64,000 nucleotides of DNA, from positions 14,384,001-14,448,000 of the forward strand of contig JAMPIQ010000001.1 of NCBI GenBank assembly GCA_024699855.1, read 5' to 3'. Of the stretch, positions 11,294 through 23,599 are shown piece after piece (the stretch's first letter is position 1; each line of letters begins with the position of its first letter). This stretch comes from Aphelenchoides besseyi. Taxonomy: Eukaryota; Nematoda; Chromadorea; Rhabditida; Aphelenchoididae. The position numbers were made by a program, and so were the translations under genes. The notes under the pieces were generated by a model. That model ran no database searches and was not told the origin of the DNA. It saw only the letters and a program-made list of their open reading frames with translations.

Positions 11294-12611
11294 AAAACCA
11301 CTTCTTCGTCATCTTCACGTCGATTTGTGCCGTCGAATTGGTGCGTCTGTTCAACAGCTGATGAAGTTCGTGCGCGTACAGAAAGTAGACTTGGCCGCTG
11401 TTCACGATCGCATAGAACTCTTTGATCATTCGTTTGAACAGCATCTCAGCAACAATCGGACACGAGTCTTCTGGAACAAAATTCCAGTGGGTATCGGAGC
11501 TGAAAACCCACTGATCCGATGATACACGAAAACAATCGATCGGGAGTCGCTTCGATGAGCGGCAGCAAGAGCGGTGATCAACTGAACGGCCTTCATTTCT
11601 AACTGAATTGACGCATCATGGACCTAAAGAACGGGCGCAGATATCAAACTACTGAAATTACGTACATCCATCAACACATCGAACGGCCACTTCAGAACAA
11701 AGCCGATCAGTTGATCCACAGCCACCGACTTCACTGAATAGACGACGCAAATCAGAAGACCCAGAATGTTCGCTTTGGCGTAAATGACCAGTGGCTTGTG
11801 CTCGTCTTTGCGCTCCGTGAATTTCTGGTCCAATGCCAAGTTGTTGTAAGCGAGAGCGCAACGATTGACTCGAAACAACGAACACTCGATCGCTTCCACG
11901 GTCTCGTCCGCACTCGGAAACTGCAAGTCGCCAACCGGACGTTTCTGTATGATCGACTCCAAGACTTTCTTCTCAATCTCCCGAATCGCCAACTGCTCTC
12001 CATCCCGAGCGGGTGCGATCACAATCGTCTCATGTGGCTTTGTCAAGAGAAGTGAGCTGGCAAAGTCAACAAAGAAGTCGGAATCCTCATCGCTACCCAA
12101 CTGAAAACTCAATCTCGTGCGCCAAAGACCCGGAACTCACTATTGCACCCAGCGCCTCCATCGTCTCATCACTCCAACTTTTTATCGACAACAATGAAGT
12201 CTCCTGTTGAGTCGAACTCGCTTCGCTATCCGATGGATAAGAAAACGCACTCTGCATCTCATCCGTCGACTCCAACATCTCGACCGACTATAAGCCACTG
12301 ATGAAGAAATGAGTTTGAAAATAGACGTGGTTTCCGCTTCCAGTGAATCTGCATATCTTTGACGACGCTTATTCAAATCGTAGACTTGTCCTCAGATTGT
12401 TCGTTCCGGGGAGTCCCCAAGAACTGGGCCAAAAATTCGATAGTCCGAACACACCGAATGGTTCGGAACTCTTCGTACCTTTTTTTGGATCTAAAACCCT
12501 GACAATAAGCAGCAGAAACGAAACGAAGTGGACGGTGAATGGCACCCAAAGCGACAGGTTCAGCTGTTTGCCCGTGTCGTGTTCTCTTACTCTAACTGCC
12601 TACTGCACTGG

Positions 12612-15600
12612 TGCTGATTCGAAAAAATGAGTTTTATGATTACTCTACAGTGATTGAGTTTGCAACTTGCTGATTCCAAAAAAAATGAGTTTTTATGATT
12701 ACTCTATTGTGATTGAGTTGCATGCTTGCTGATTCGAAAAAGCTGAGTTTTATGAATACTCTCGTTGTGATTGAGTTGCATGCTTGCTGATTCGAAAAAA
12801 ATGAGTTTTTTATGATTACTCTACAGTGATTGAGTTATGTGCTTGCTTTTCGAAAATGAGTTTTATGCTGTTGCAGTGATTGACGCTTCTCGGCTTTGAA
12901 TTCGAAGTTTGATGTTTTGACTCTACAGTGATTCTTGCATGCTTGCTGATTCGAAAAAATGAGTTTTATGATTACTCTACAGTGATTGAGTTGCATGCTT
13001 GCTGATTCGAAAAAATGAGTTTTATGATTACTCTACAGTGATTGAGTTGCATGCTTGCTGATTCGAAAAAATGAGTTTTATGATTACTCTACAGTGATTG
13101 AGTTGCATGCTTGCTGATTCGAAAAAAATGAGTTTTATGACTACTCTACAGTGATTTGCTTGCTGATTCGAAAAAATGAGTTTTATGATTACTCTACAGT
13201 GATTGAGTTGCATGCTTGCTGATTCGAAAAAATGAGTTTTATGATTACTCTACAGTGATTGAGTTGCATGCTTGCTGATTCGAAAAAAATGAGTTTTATG
13301 ACTACTCTACAGTGATTGAGTTGCATGCTTGCTGATTCGAAAAAATGAGTTTTATGATTACTCTACAGTGATTGAGTTGCATGCTTGCTGATTCGAAAAA
13401 AAAAAATGATGTTTTATGATTACTCTACAGTGATTGAGTTGCATGATTGCTTACAGTGATTGATTGCTTGCTGATTCGAAAAAATGAGTTTTATGATTAC
13501 TCTACAGTGATTGAGTTGCATGCTTGCTGATTCGAAAAAAATGAGTTTTATGATTACTCTAGTCTGCATGCTTGCTGATTCGAAAAAATGAGTTTTATGA
13601 TTACTCTACAGTGATTGAGTTGCATGCTTGCTGATTCGAAAAAAATGAGTTTTATGACTACTCTACAGTGATTGAGTTGCATGCTTGCTGATTCGAAAAA
13701 ATGAGTTTTATGATTACTCTCCACACATCCACAAAAAATGAGTTTTATGATTACTCTACAGTGATTGAGTTGCATGCTTGCTGATTCGAAAAAATGAGTT
13801 TTATGATTACTCTACAGTGATTGAGTTGCATGCTTGCTGATTCGAAAAAAATGAGTTTTATGACTACTCTACAGTGATTGAGTTGCATGCTTGCTGATTC
13901 GAAAAAAATGAGTTTTATGATTACTCTACAGTGATTGAGTTGCATGCTTGCTGATTCGAAAAAAATGAGTTTTATGATTACTCTACAGTGATTGAGTTGC
14001 ATGCTTGCTGATTCGAAAAAATGAGTTTTATGATTACTCTACAGTGATTGAGTTGCATGCTTGCTGATTCGAAAAAATGAGTTTTATGATTACTCTACAG
14101 TGATTGAGTTGCATGCTTGCTGATTCGAAAAAATGAGTTTTATGATTACTCTACAGTGATTGAGTTGCATGCTTGCTGATTCGAAAAAAATGAGTTTTAT
14201 GATTACTCTACAGTGATTGAGTTGCATGCTTGCTGATTCGAAAAAATGAGTTTTATGATTACTCTACAGTGATTGAGTTGCATGCTTGCTGATTCGAAAA
14301 AATGAGTTTTATGATTACTCTCCACACATCCACAAAAAATGAGTTTTATGATTACTCTACAGTGATTGAGTTGCATGCTTGCTGATTCGAAAAAATGAGT
14401 TTTATGATTACTCTACAGTGATTGAGTTGCATGCTTGCTGATTCGAAAAAAATGAGTTTTATGATTACTCTACAGTGATTGAGTTGCATGCTTGCTGATT
14501 CGAAAAAAATGAGTTTTATGATTACTCTACAGTGATTGAGTTGCATGCTTGCTGATTCGAAAAAATGAATGAGTTATGATTACTCTACAGTGATTGAGTT
14601 GCATGCTTGCTGATTCGAAAAAAATGAGTTTTATGATTACTCTACAGTGATTGAGTTGCATGCTTGCTGATTCGAAAAAATGAGTTTTATGATTACTCTA
14701 CAGTGATTGAGTTGCATGCTTGCTGATTCGAAAAAATGAGTTTTATGATTACTCTACAGTGATTGAGTTGCATGCTTGCTGATTCGAAAAAATGAGTTTT
14801 ATGACTACTCTACAGTGATTGAGTTGCATGCTTGCTGATTCGAAAAAATGAGTTTTATGATTACTCTACAGTGATTGAGTTGCATGCTTGCTGATTCGAA
14901 AAAATGAGTTTTATGATTACTCTACAGTGATTGAGTTGCATGCTTGCTGATTCGAAAAAAATGAGTTTTATGATTACTCTACAGTGATTGAGTTGCATGC
15001 TTGCTGATTCGAAAAAAATGAGTTTTATGATTACTCTACAGTGATTGAGTTGCATGCTTGCTGATTCGAAAAAATGAGTTTTATGATTACTCTACAGTGA
15101 TTGAGTTGCATGCTTGCTGATTCGAAAAAATGAGTTTTATGATTACTCTACAGTGATTGAGTTGCATGCTTGCTGATTCGAAAAAATGAGTTTTATGATT
15201 ACTCTACAGTGATTGAGTTGCATGCTTGCTGATCGAAAAAATGATGAGTTTTATGATTACTCTACAGTGATTGAGTTGCATGCTTGCTGATTCGAAAAAA
15301 TGAGTTTTTTATGATTACTCTACAGTGATTGAGTTGCATGCTTGCTGATTCGAAAAAATGAGTTTTATGATTACTCTACAGTGATTGAGTTGCATGCTTG
15401 CTGATTCGAAAAAAAAATGAGTTTTATGATTACTCTACAGTGATTGAGTTGCATGCTTGCTGATTCGAAAAAATGAGTTTTATGATTACTCTACAGTGAT
15501 TGAGTTGCATGCTTGCTGATTCGAAAAAAATGAGTTTTATGATTACTCTACTGTGATTGAGTTGCATGCTTGCTGATTCGAAAAAATGAGTTTTATGATT

Positions 15601-18540
15601 ACTCTACATGCTTGTGATTGAGTTTGCATGCTTGCTGATTCGATTCGAAAAAATGAGTTTTATGATTACTCTACAGTGATTGAGTTGCATGCTTGCTGAT
15701 TCGAAAAAAATGAGTTTTATGATTACTCTACAGTGATTGAGTTGCATGCTTGCTGATTCGAAAAAATGAGTTTTATGATTACTCTACAGTGATTGAGTTG
15801 CATGCTTGCTGATTCGAAAAAAATGAGTTTTATGATTACTCTACAGTGATTGAGTTGCATGCTTGCTGATTCGAAAAAAATGAGTTTTATGATTACTCTA
15901 CTGTGATTGAGTTGCATGCTTGCTGATTCGAAAAAAATGAGTTTTATGATTACTCTACAGTGATTGAGTTGCATGCTTGCTGATTCGAAAAAATGAGTTT
16001 TATGATTACTCTACAGTGATTGAGTTGCATGCTTGCTGATTCGAAAAAATGAGTTTTATGATTACTCTACAGTGATTGAGTTGCATGCTTGCTGATTCGA
16101 AAAAAAATGAGTTTTATGATTACTCTACACATTGAGTTGCATGCTTGCTGATTCGAAAAAATGAGTTTTATGATTACTCTACAGTGATTGAGTTGCATGC
16201 TTGCTGATTCGAAAAAATGAGTTTTATGATTACTCTACAGTGATTGAGTTGCATGCTTGCTGATTCGAAAAAATGAGTTTTATGATTACTCTACAGTGAT
16301 TGAGTTGCATGCTTGCTGATTCGAAAAAAATGAGTTTTATGATTACTCTGACAGTGATTGCTGATTTGCATGCTTGCTGATTCGAAAAAATGAGTTTTAT
16401 GATTACTCTACAGTGATTGAGTTGCATGCATGCTTGCTGATTCGAAAAAATGAGTTTTATGACTACTCTACAGTGATTGAGTTGCATGCTTGCTGATTCG
16501 AAAAAAATGAGTTTTTTATGATTACTCTACAGTGATTGAGTTGCATGCTTGCTGATTCGAAAAAAAATGAGTTTTATGATTACTCTACAGTGATTGAGTT
16601 GCATGCTTGCTGATTCGAAAAAATGATGAGTTTATGATTACTCTACAGTGATTGAGTTGCATGCTTGCTGATTCGAAAAAATGAGTTTTTATGATTACTC
16701 TACAGTGATTGAGTTGCATGCTTGCTGATTCGAAAAAATGAGTTTTATGATTACTCTGATTCGAAAAAAAATGAGTGATTGAGTTGCATGCTTGCTGATT
16801 CGAAAAAAATGAGTTTTATGATTACTCTACAGTGATTGAGTTGCATGCTTGCTGATTCGAAAAAATGAGTTTTATGATTACTCTACAGTGATTGAGTTGC
16901 ATGCTTGCTGATTCGAAAAAATGAGTTTTATGATTACTCTACAGTGATTGAGTTGCATGCTTGCTGATTCGAAAAAAAAATGAGTTTTATGATTACTCTA
17001 CAGTGATTGAGTTGCATGCTTGCTGATTCGAAAAAAAAATGAGTTTTATGATTACTCTACAGTGATTGAGTTGCATGCTTGCTGATCGAAAAAAAAATGA
17101 GTTTTATGACTACTCTACAGTGATTGAGTTGCATGCTTGCTGATTCGAAAAAATGAGTTTTATGATTACTCTACAGTGATTGAGTTGCATGCTTGCTGAT
17201 TCGAAAAAAATGAGTTTTATGATTACTCTACAGTGATTGAGTTGCATGCTTGCTGATTCGAAAAAATGAGTTTTATGATTACTCTACAGTGATTGAGTTG
17301 CATGCTTGCTGATTCGAAAAAAATGAGTTTTATGATTACTCTACAGTGATTGAGTTGCATGCTTGCTGATTCGAAAAATGAAATGAGTTTTATGATTACT
17401 CTACAGTGATTGAGTTGCATGCTTGCTGATTCGAAAAAAATGAGTTTTATGATTACTCTACAGTGATTGAGTTGCATGCTTGCTGATTCCAAAAAATGAG
17501 TTTTATGATTACTCTACAGTGATTGAGTTGCATGCTTGCTGATTCGAAAAAATGAGTTTTTATGATTACTCTACAGTGATTGAGTTGCATGCTTGCTGAT
17601 TCGAAAAAAATGAGTTTTATGATTACTCTACAGTGATTGAGTTGCATGCTTGCTGATTCGAAAAAAAAATGAGTTTTATGACTACTCTACAGTGATTGAG
17701 TTGCATGCTTGCTGATTCGAAAAAAATGAGTTTTATGATCTACAGTCTCTACGAAAAAATGAGTTTTATGATTACTCTACACAGTGATTGAGTTGCATGC
17801 TTGCTGATTCGAAAAAAAATGAGTTTTATGATTACTCTACAGTGATTGAGTTGCATGCTTGCTGATTCGAAAAAATGAGTTTTTATGATTACTCTACAGT
17901 GATTGAGTTGCATGCTTGCTGATTCGAAAAAATGAGTTTTATGATTACTCTACAGTGATTGAGTTTTTTGCATGCTTGCTGATTCGATGCTTGCTGATTG
18001 AATGAGTTTTTATGATTACTCTACAGTGATTGAGTTGCATGCTTGCTGATTCGAAAAAATGAGTTTTATGATTACTCTACAGTGATTGAGTTGCATGCTT
18101 GCTGATTCGAAAAAATGAGTTTTATTATGACTACTCTACAGTGATTGAGTTGCATGCTGATTGCTGATTATGATTAAAAAACAAAAATGAGTTTTATGAT
18201 TACTCTACAGTGATTGAGTTTTATGCTTGCCAGCACTCGAAAAAATGAGTTTTATGACTACTCTACAGTGATTGAGTTGCATGCTTGCTGATTCGAAAAA
18301 ATGAGTTTTATGATTACTCTACAGTGATTGAGTTGCATGCTTGCTGATTCGAAAAAAATGAGTTTTATGACTACTCTACAGTGATTGAGTTGCATGCTTG
18401 CTGATTCGAAAAAATGAGTTTTATGATTACTCTACAGTGATTGAGTTGCATGCTTGCTGATTTACAAAAATCCGATTTAATGATGATTACTCTGCAGATG
18501 AGTTGCTCGCAAAAAATGAGTTTTATGATTACGCTCCAGG
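12612..18540. repeat. 56-bp satellite array, about 100 monomers
   Basis: A head-to-tail array begins immediately at the end of arm A. The monomer runs ATGAGTTTTATGATTACTCT, then ACAGTGATTGAGTTGCATGC, then TTGCTGATTCG and an A tract of 5-9. Length varies between about 55 and 59 bp through the A tract. Recurrent variants include GACTACTC for GATTACTC. Monomers at both ends are more divergent (12.6-12.95 kb and 17.95-18.54 kb), as expected at satellite edges. A linker CTCCACACATCCACAAAAAA interrupts the array at about 13720 and 14321. On the minus strand, 57-bp monomers produce an open 19-residue repeat, which explains many short ORFs and is not evidence for coding. Confidence 0.97.
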
Positions 18541-20380
18541 AACTGATGGAACAACACAACACAGCCGGCTGCAAAAATACGAAGTGCCAACATTTGCCAA
18601 CCGATGTAATCAACAAGGGCTGTATCGGCCCGTCCGTTAAAGGACCGTTGGTGGAGAAAGACGGACAGCGGGTTATTGACGAAACACAATTCAACCAACT
18701 ATACGACACGATTTATGATCGTGTCTTCAAAAATCGTTTCGAAGAAGATCAACAACAAAAGATGGAAGCTCGACGTGCTAAAGATGAAAATCTTACATCA
18801 GATCAACTCGCTGAAATCAAAGAGGAAATTGGAAATAAAATCAAGAAAGAACAACAGAAGAATTTGATAAATTATGTCCGATTGGTTCTCGACGGAAAAG
18901 CGAAGTTTTCTGTGTCGCCGTACAATTGGAAAAATCCATCTTTCTCACAAGCGTACACGGAATTCATCAAAAAGCAGTGCAAATGGTCGTTAGAATACGA
19001 TCATATGAGAAGTTTGGGTGATGAATCGTTGAACCGTCACTGGAAGAATCGGCCCAATTTCGACAATTTCGCGAAAACCGCAGGAAAACTTGTCGTTGAC
19101 GAAGGGATGTCTCCACCATCAGTGTCAACTATTCATAAAAAACTCCACCATAATGAAGAGTTCATCAATTTGGAGAAAGAAGTTATGCAATCGGACGAGA
19201 ACTGCAAAGAAATTAAACAACGCCCGGACTTATCGAAACTGTGGAGTAAGATGCGAATTCGTGTATATCAACAGGACGAAGGAAGTTGTTCACCTGATAA
19301 CACGAATAACATGGATGTGGATATTCTTGACGAAGCGTGTACCTCCAGCAACAATCGTAACGCCGAAGAACTTCGAGCATTGAATTCGAACACCCAAAAT
19401 CTTCTTACACAACTAACATCAGCAAGAAGCATTTCGGAACTAATCACTCGACAATGCGAAAAAGTTGGATGTGGGCACGAGAGTTGTTCGAAAGCAATTG
19501 AAGAAGGGCAAAAGATGTTTCGTAAATTGCAACCGCCAATGATTGGTGAATATTCTAATGAAATGGTTAAAGCATTCACCAAGTTCATAGAAGTTCTAGA
19601 CGATCTGAAGAACGACAAACCAATCGACAGTTCCTACACCGGAAAACTCACCAAAGAGGAAATACTTTCCCTAGATTATGGAAACGAAATCCTTCCGTTA
19701 GTATTTGTTGAGGAAATCAAACGCTTCAGACATGCCACACCGGGACCCGCTCTTATCGGTGTGTTGGGAAATCAATTCTTCAGTCGTCACATCGACAATA
19801 ACAACGGCGACAACCTGAGCGCTGACGAGGACAATGAACTGCGTAGACGGTTCGTTTTTATAATTGATGATCGTCAATCTCCAAAGTTCGCATTTATTTC
19901 CGTCGAAGAAGAAGGTGAAGAACAATTCAAAGCAACGTTATACGATCCCAATCTCAACGTTCAGTACATGACCGAATCACAAGTTGAAGACAATCGACTA
20001 GAACAAACCCGCGACTTTTACTTGAAGGTTTTCCAGGATGCCAATTCACTACAAGATACGAAAACATCTATCATCCCACGCCTCAAGAATGTGACCACGG
20101 AATTGCTTTGTGTTTTGTAGCTGAGAAATTACTCGAGCCATATGCCGTCTCAATTAATGATGAAGAACGCACTATACTAAAAAATCAGCAACACGTCAAC
20201 TCGCTTCGTTATCAAATAGCAGCACATCACTTTTACGACAATCCCGAAGATATTCCCGTTTTTGTCGTTGCCGATACAGTGGGTGCTCCGGATACGGACA
20301 TTAATGAAAAAATTCGTGCCGAAACAGCAGCCGAAGCTCTACAAGTCACTAACGCAATCGACGACATGCAAATGGAAATA

Positions 20381-22220
20381 CAGGGTGTCTCAAAAAAAAG
20401 GGCAATCGTGCTGTAACTTTTTAACCAGCCATTGTATGAAGATTCTGTAAAAAGCAACTAAGGTTTTTTTGGCCGCGGAGTCGATTGGTCTAATTTTTTG
20501 CCAGATCGGACAAGTCCGCAGGCTGCTATGGACAATTCTGTACTCCCAAGCGAGTTCAACGCTGCGAGTTTTTGCATAAATTTACAAACGATGCTTCCCA
20601 TTCTTCATTTTTGTCTTCCTTTTTTTTAAGCGCTGGCGGTATCAATAATCGAAGCGAGGCGAAATGGCGTGACGTCGTTATGTCACTTGATGGATGAACT
20701 TGATTACAGATTATTTATAACAATTTAAGATTAAAGATTACAGTTTGTTAACAAGATGTTCAATGTGGCCTCCGTGTTCCCGTACTACCAAAGCAATGCG
20801 CTTAAGAAACTTATTAACCCACAAATTGCACAATGGAATGTTGTGCCCGAGTTCTTCCCATGCTTCCAAAATCCGGTCTTTCAGCAAGTCTATCGTCTCT
20901 GGCTTGGGTCTGCTACGGACATGCACTTTCTCTTCCATCCACGCAAAAAGGCGGTAGTCGCAAAGGTTGAGATCAGGAGATTTGGCAGGCCATTCATCCT
21001 TGCGTGTGAAATCGACTCCTTCGGCAATCAAGAGCGCTTCTGTGTCCGCAGCAGTATGAGGTTTTGCACCGTCGTGTGCGAGTGTGAAGCCGTTGGGATG
21101 TGCTACTCGACACGCTGGCAAAATTTTTTCGATTAGCAGTTGACGGTATTTGGCGCCGTCCATGCTGTTGTCAAGGAACTCCAGCACCAATGGACCTTTG
21201 CTGCTGATTGCGACAATAACCATGATCTTGCGGCAAAAAGAATCTCGCTGTTTGAGCATTCTGTTAAAAATGACGTATGAACAGATAGTGTTTAAATGAT
21301 GTCTCACTTGGTAGGATGGATGTCACGTTTTTTTGTCTCATTTGAGACGTAAAGGCGGTCATTTTGGCTATTTAAAAAGGGATCCAGCTGGAACCACTTT
21401 TCATCCACAAACACTATTGAATCCATTGCGGCTTGATTGTGAAATCGTTGTTGAAACGCTTCGCACAGTCGCTTACGCTTCTCTTTGTGCCGATCATTCA
21501 AATCATGAACCTGTAAGCCGTATTTTAAGAGCATTCAGTTCGTGAAATGTTTTCTGAGTGAAAAACTCACTTTTGATTTCCGAGGACACCAAAGTTTCTC
21601 CCTTACAATGCGATGAGCTGAAGAACGAGAAACATTCTCTAACTTCGCATTTTGGCGTATGCTGAGGTGAGTTCTCGGCGCATGAGGTGGGCTTTGCGCA
21701 TTCGCCACAATGCGTTGTCTTATTGCGTTGGAGATGGTGCGCGGGCGGCCGCTACCAGGAGCACGGTCAACAGCGTTACGGTCAGCCTTTAATTTTCAAT
21801 CAGCACTATAGTCATGAAATCCGCTTCCTACCTGAATTCGACGTATGGCTTTGTACAGCGCTCGGGCTTTCCAAAGCGATTGAAGTGATAACATGCGGCT
21901 AACCGGTAGATCGGCATCCAAATACGCGCGGATCGTAACCAGATCGTCATGAGTAAATTGATAACGACTGACCGCCATAACGAAGACAAAAATGAAGAAT
22001 GGGAAGCATCGTTTGTAAATTTATGCCAAAACTCGCAGCGTTGAACTCGCTTGGGAGTACAAAATTGTCCATAGCAGCCTGCGGACTTGTCCGATCTGGC
22101 AAAAAATTAGACCAATCGACTCCGCGGCCAAAAAAAACCTTAGTTGCTTTTTACAGAATCTTCATACAATGGCTGGTTAAAAAGTTACATCACGATTGCC
22201 CTTTTTTTTGAGACACCCTG
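20381..22220 (-). mobile_element. Tc1/mariner element of the DD37D (maT-like) group, 1840 bp
   Basis: The element is bounded by TA on both sides (20379-20380 and 22221-22222), the target duplication of the Tc1/mariner superfamily. Its termini begin CAGGGTGTCTC and are unusually long inverted repeats: 20381-20618 matches the complement of about 21982-22220 with only a handful of differences. The transposase is encoded on the minus strand between them. High similarity of the two ends and an apparently intact transposase suggest a recent insertion. It interrupts the Ulp1-like ORF in frame. Confidence 0.95.
20738..21978 (-). CDS. mariner transposase, DD37D type, apparently intact
   Basis: Four exons join in frame from ATG 21978 to a stop at 20738. 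Introns of about 45, 60 and 47 nt have GT...AG borders, near 21785-21830, 21510-21570 and 21260-21310. The N terminus is a helix-turn-helix DNA-binding region, followed by the GRPR-type hook (GSGRPRT). The catalytic domain shows the first Asp in IVFVDEKWF, the second in LAHDGAKPHT and the third in LNLCDYRLF. There are 37 residues between the second and third, which defines the DD37D/maT group. I see no stop or frameshift once the introns are removed, so the protein could be active. Host-like small introns suggest long residence in similar genomes. Confidence 0.85.
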
Positions 22221-22273
22221 TAGAAGCTCTGAAACTCGATGGAGTTATCTGGACAACTATCCAGAAATACTGA

Positions 22274-23599
22274 ACTTCCAATCATTCTAGTGTCCGACGG
22301 TTTTCAAAAGTTTTAAGAAATCCAAACAACTGATCTTTGACAGAGAAATGTGAACTCGTTTGCATTTGGAATCACACCCGACAATTTCACTGTTTAGGTT
22401 ATTCAAAAAGATAACTTCTATTGAATGTAGAAGCGTGTGATTATCAGAACAACAACAGCCATTACTGGGTTCTAAACCCTGTGAATATCAGTGGAATCCA
22501 ATCAGCCAACGAGCTAAAATACACAACACCCCCCATTCCCTTTTATGACATGTCCATCGCGCAAATCGATGTATCTCGGAGATGTTAGCAACAAATTGCG
22601 ACCATATTATAGTATTATAAAGTCCAATAAATTGGCTATTTAATAGGCCTAAACTTGTAGCTACCGGATAACTGAGAGAGAAATGAGAGCAATTTAAAGC
22701 TGAAGAATTTGTCAAAAATCGTCCAAAATTGCAAAAGTTTGTGCAGCTCTTCCTTTTGATGATGGGGAGCTCTAATTTAGCACACTTATTAATGAGCACG
22801 TGACAATACAATGCTAAACGTTTGAAGGGCAGAGGTTGACCGAGAATTGAATTAGAATCTAAAAAATACTCAAAAATTGAGACTTGTGAAGTTGATTGCT
22901 AATTGATGGTTATCACTTGTGTTATATTTCCTAACATGATTGCCGAAGCAATTTTTGCATCAACTTCTTCTGCGTTTTAAATTTTGGTTTCGGATTGTGT
23001 AGAAGGTCAAATAAACGATTCAGTTTTCTGTCGTTACTTCGACTATCAGCCTCATTCAAAAAAAGTAGACGCTGTCAGTGAGCCTGCTAACCCAAATGAG
23101 GCCAAAATGTGACTAATAGGCGCTGATTCCCTTCATGCAAACCAATCCTGTTTTTACACTCGTTTCTATGAGAGCAGACTTCAACTTCCTTCATGAGAAC
23201 ATCCGCGGGAATATGAAAACATACACAACACACAGAATATCTGGATTAGCTTTAAACACCATTACGATCATATAAGCGTTCGATAATCACAACATTAAAA
23301 TCGCCGGTATTTCCGAAGACTATAAGTTGTGCCTTTTGATCAGATTTTGGCCACCTGCTGTGTGATCCGATTTAATCGACGTTTACTTTAATTACCGTAC
23401 ATGCTCCATCCACAGCAAGAATACCAGGTTTCCAATGCATTTAAGGGTCTGCATTCGATTTGATCGTTTTGTTCTCTGACTTTGTTAGATCGACAAACAA
23501 ATTAGAAATCGAATGTCTTCCATTTACACTTTCTATTCAGTTTGAAATTCTGTGCGGTGTTGTTCAAATTCACTTATTGATCACTTGGTAACCGCTGCA
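22274..23599. other. AT-rich intergenic, no gene supported
   Basis: A 107-codon minus ORF (22488-22811) and shorter ones have no recognisable domain. I see no satellite units, tRNA or terminal repeats here. Confidence 0.5.

Larger units (their letters stand above)
9535..12278 (-). pseudogene. kelch-repeat protein, left copy, broken by an inserted element
   Basis: This is the near-identical inverted copy of the gene at 59601-61806. Transcription would run from an ATG at 12278 to a stop at 9535. The N-terminal exons and the kelch-repeat half are both preserved. A 530-bp element (10764-11293) sits in the exon that should end with Lys-Lys-Trp-Phe-Ser, a few nucleotides before its splice donor. 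The upstream exon therefore runs into inserted sequence and stops about 60 codons later at 11091. The downstream kelch part (ORF from about 10631) remains open and could yield a truncated repeat protein if transcribed. The lesion is the insertion itself; otherwise the copy is about 99% like its partner. Confidence 0.85.
8745..12614. repeat. arm A of a large inverted duplication (partner 59264-62596)
   Basis: This segment is the reverse complement of 59264-62596, matching from TAACCA at 8745 to GGTGC at 12614. Identity looks about 99%: a 408-residue stretch of the kelch protein differs at only three positions between copies. The left copy is 3870 bp and the right 3333 bp. The difference is the 530-bp inserted element plus its 8-bp target duplication. 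The right edge abuts the first satellite monomer directly. Confidence 0.95.
18516..22273 (+). pseudogene. large unrecognised ORF with a possible Ulp1-like C terminus, frameshifted and split by a mariner
   Basis: An uninterrupted frame runs from ATG 18516 (open from 18441) to TAG at 20118-20120. Reading then continues in another frame from about 20040 (a region with TPQECDHGIALCF) to the transposon at 20381. After the transposon and one TA the frame continues at 22223 for 17 codons to TGA 22271-22273. About 640 residues in total: a Lys/Glu-rich helical N-terminal half, a CEKVGCGHESC cysteine cluster near 19465, and a C-terminal part whose order recalls the C48/Ulp1 protease core, with a KFAFISVE strand, YDPN, then PQ...DHG where the family has Q...DCG. 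The catalytic His and Cys are not in their usual places, so activity is doubtful and the family call is weak. The first codons match the satellite monomer. Confidence 0.5.

Noticed and set aside
12960..18440. Many minus-strand ORFs of 60-110 codons with the repeating peptide MQLNHCRVIIKLIFFESAS
   Set aside because: They are the 57-bp satellite monomer read in phase by chance (57 is 19 codons); they end wherever the A tract changes length. No start signals or independent support.
12612..18540. Regular repeats suggesting a CRISPR array
   Set aside because: Monomers are contiguous with no unique spacers, and the context is eukaryotic with spliced genes.
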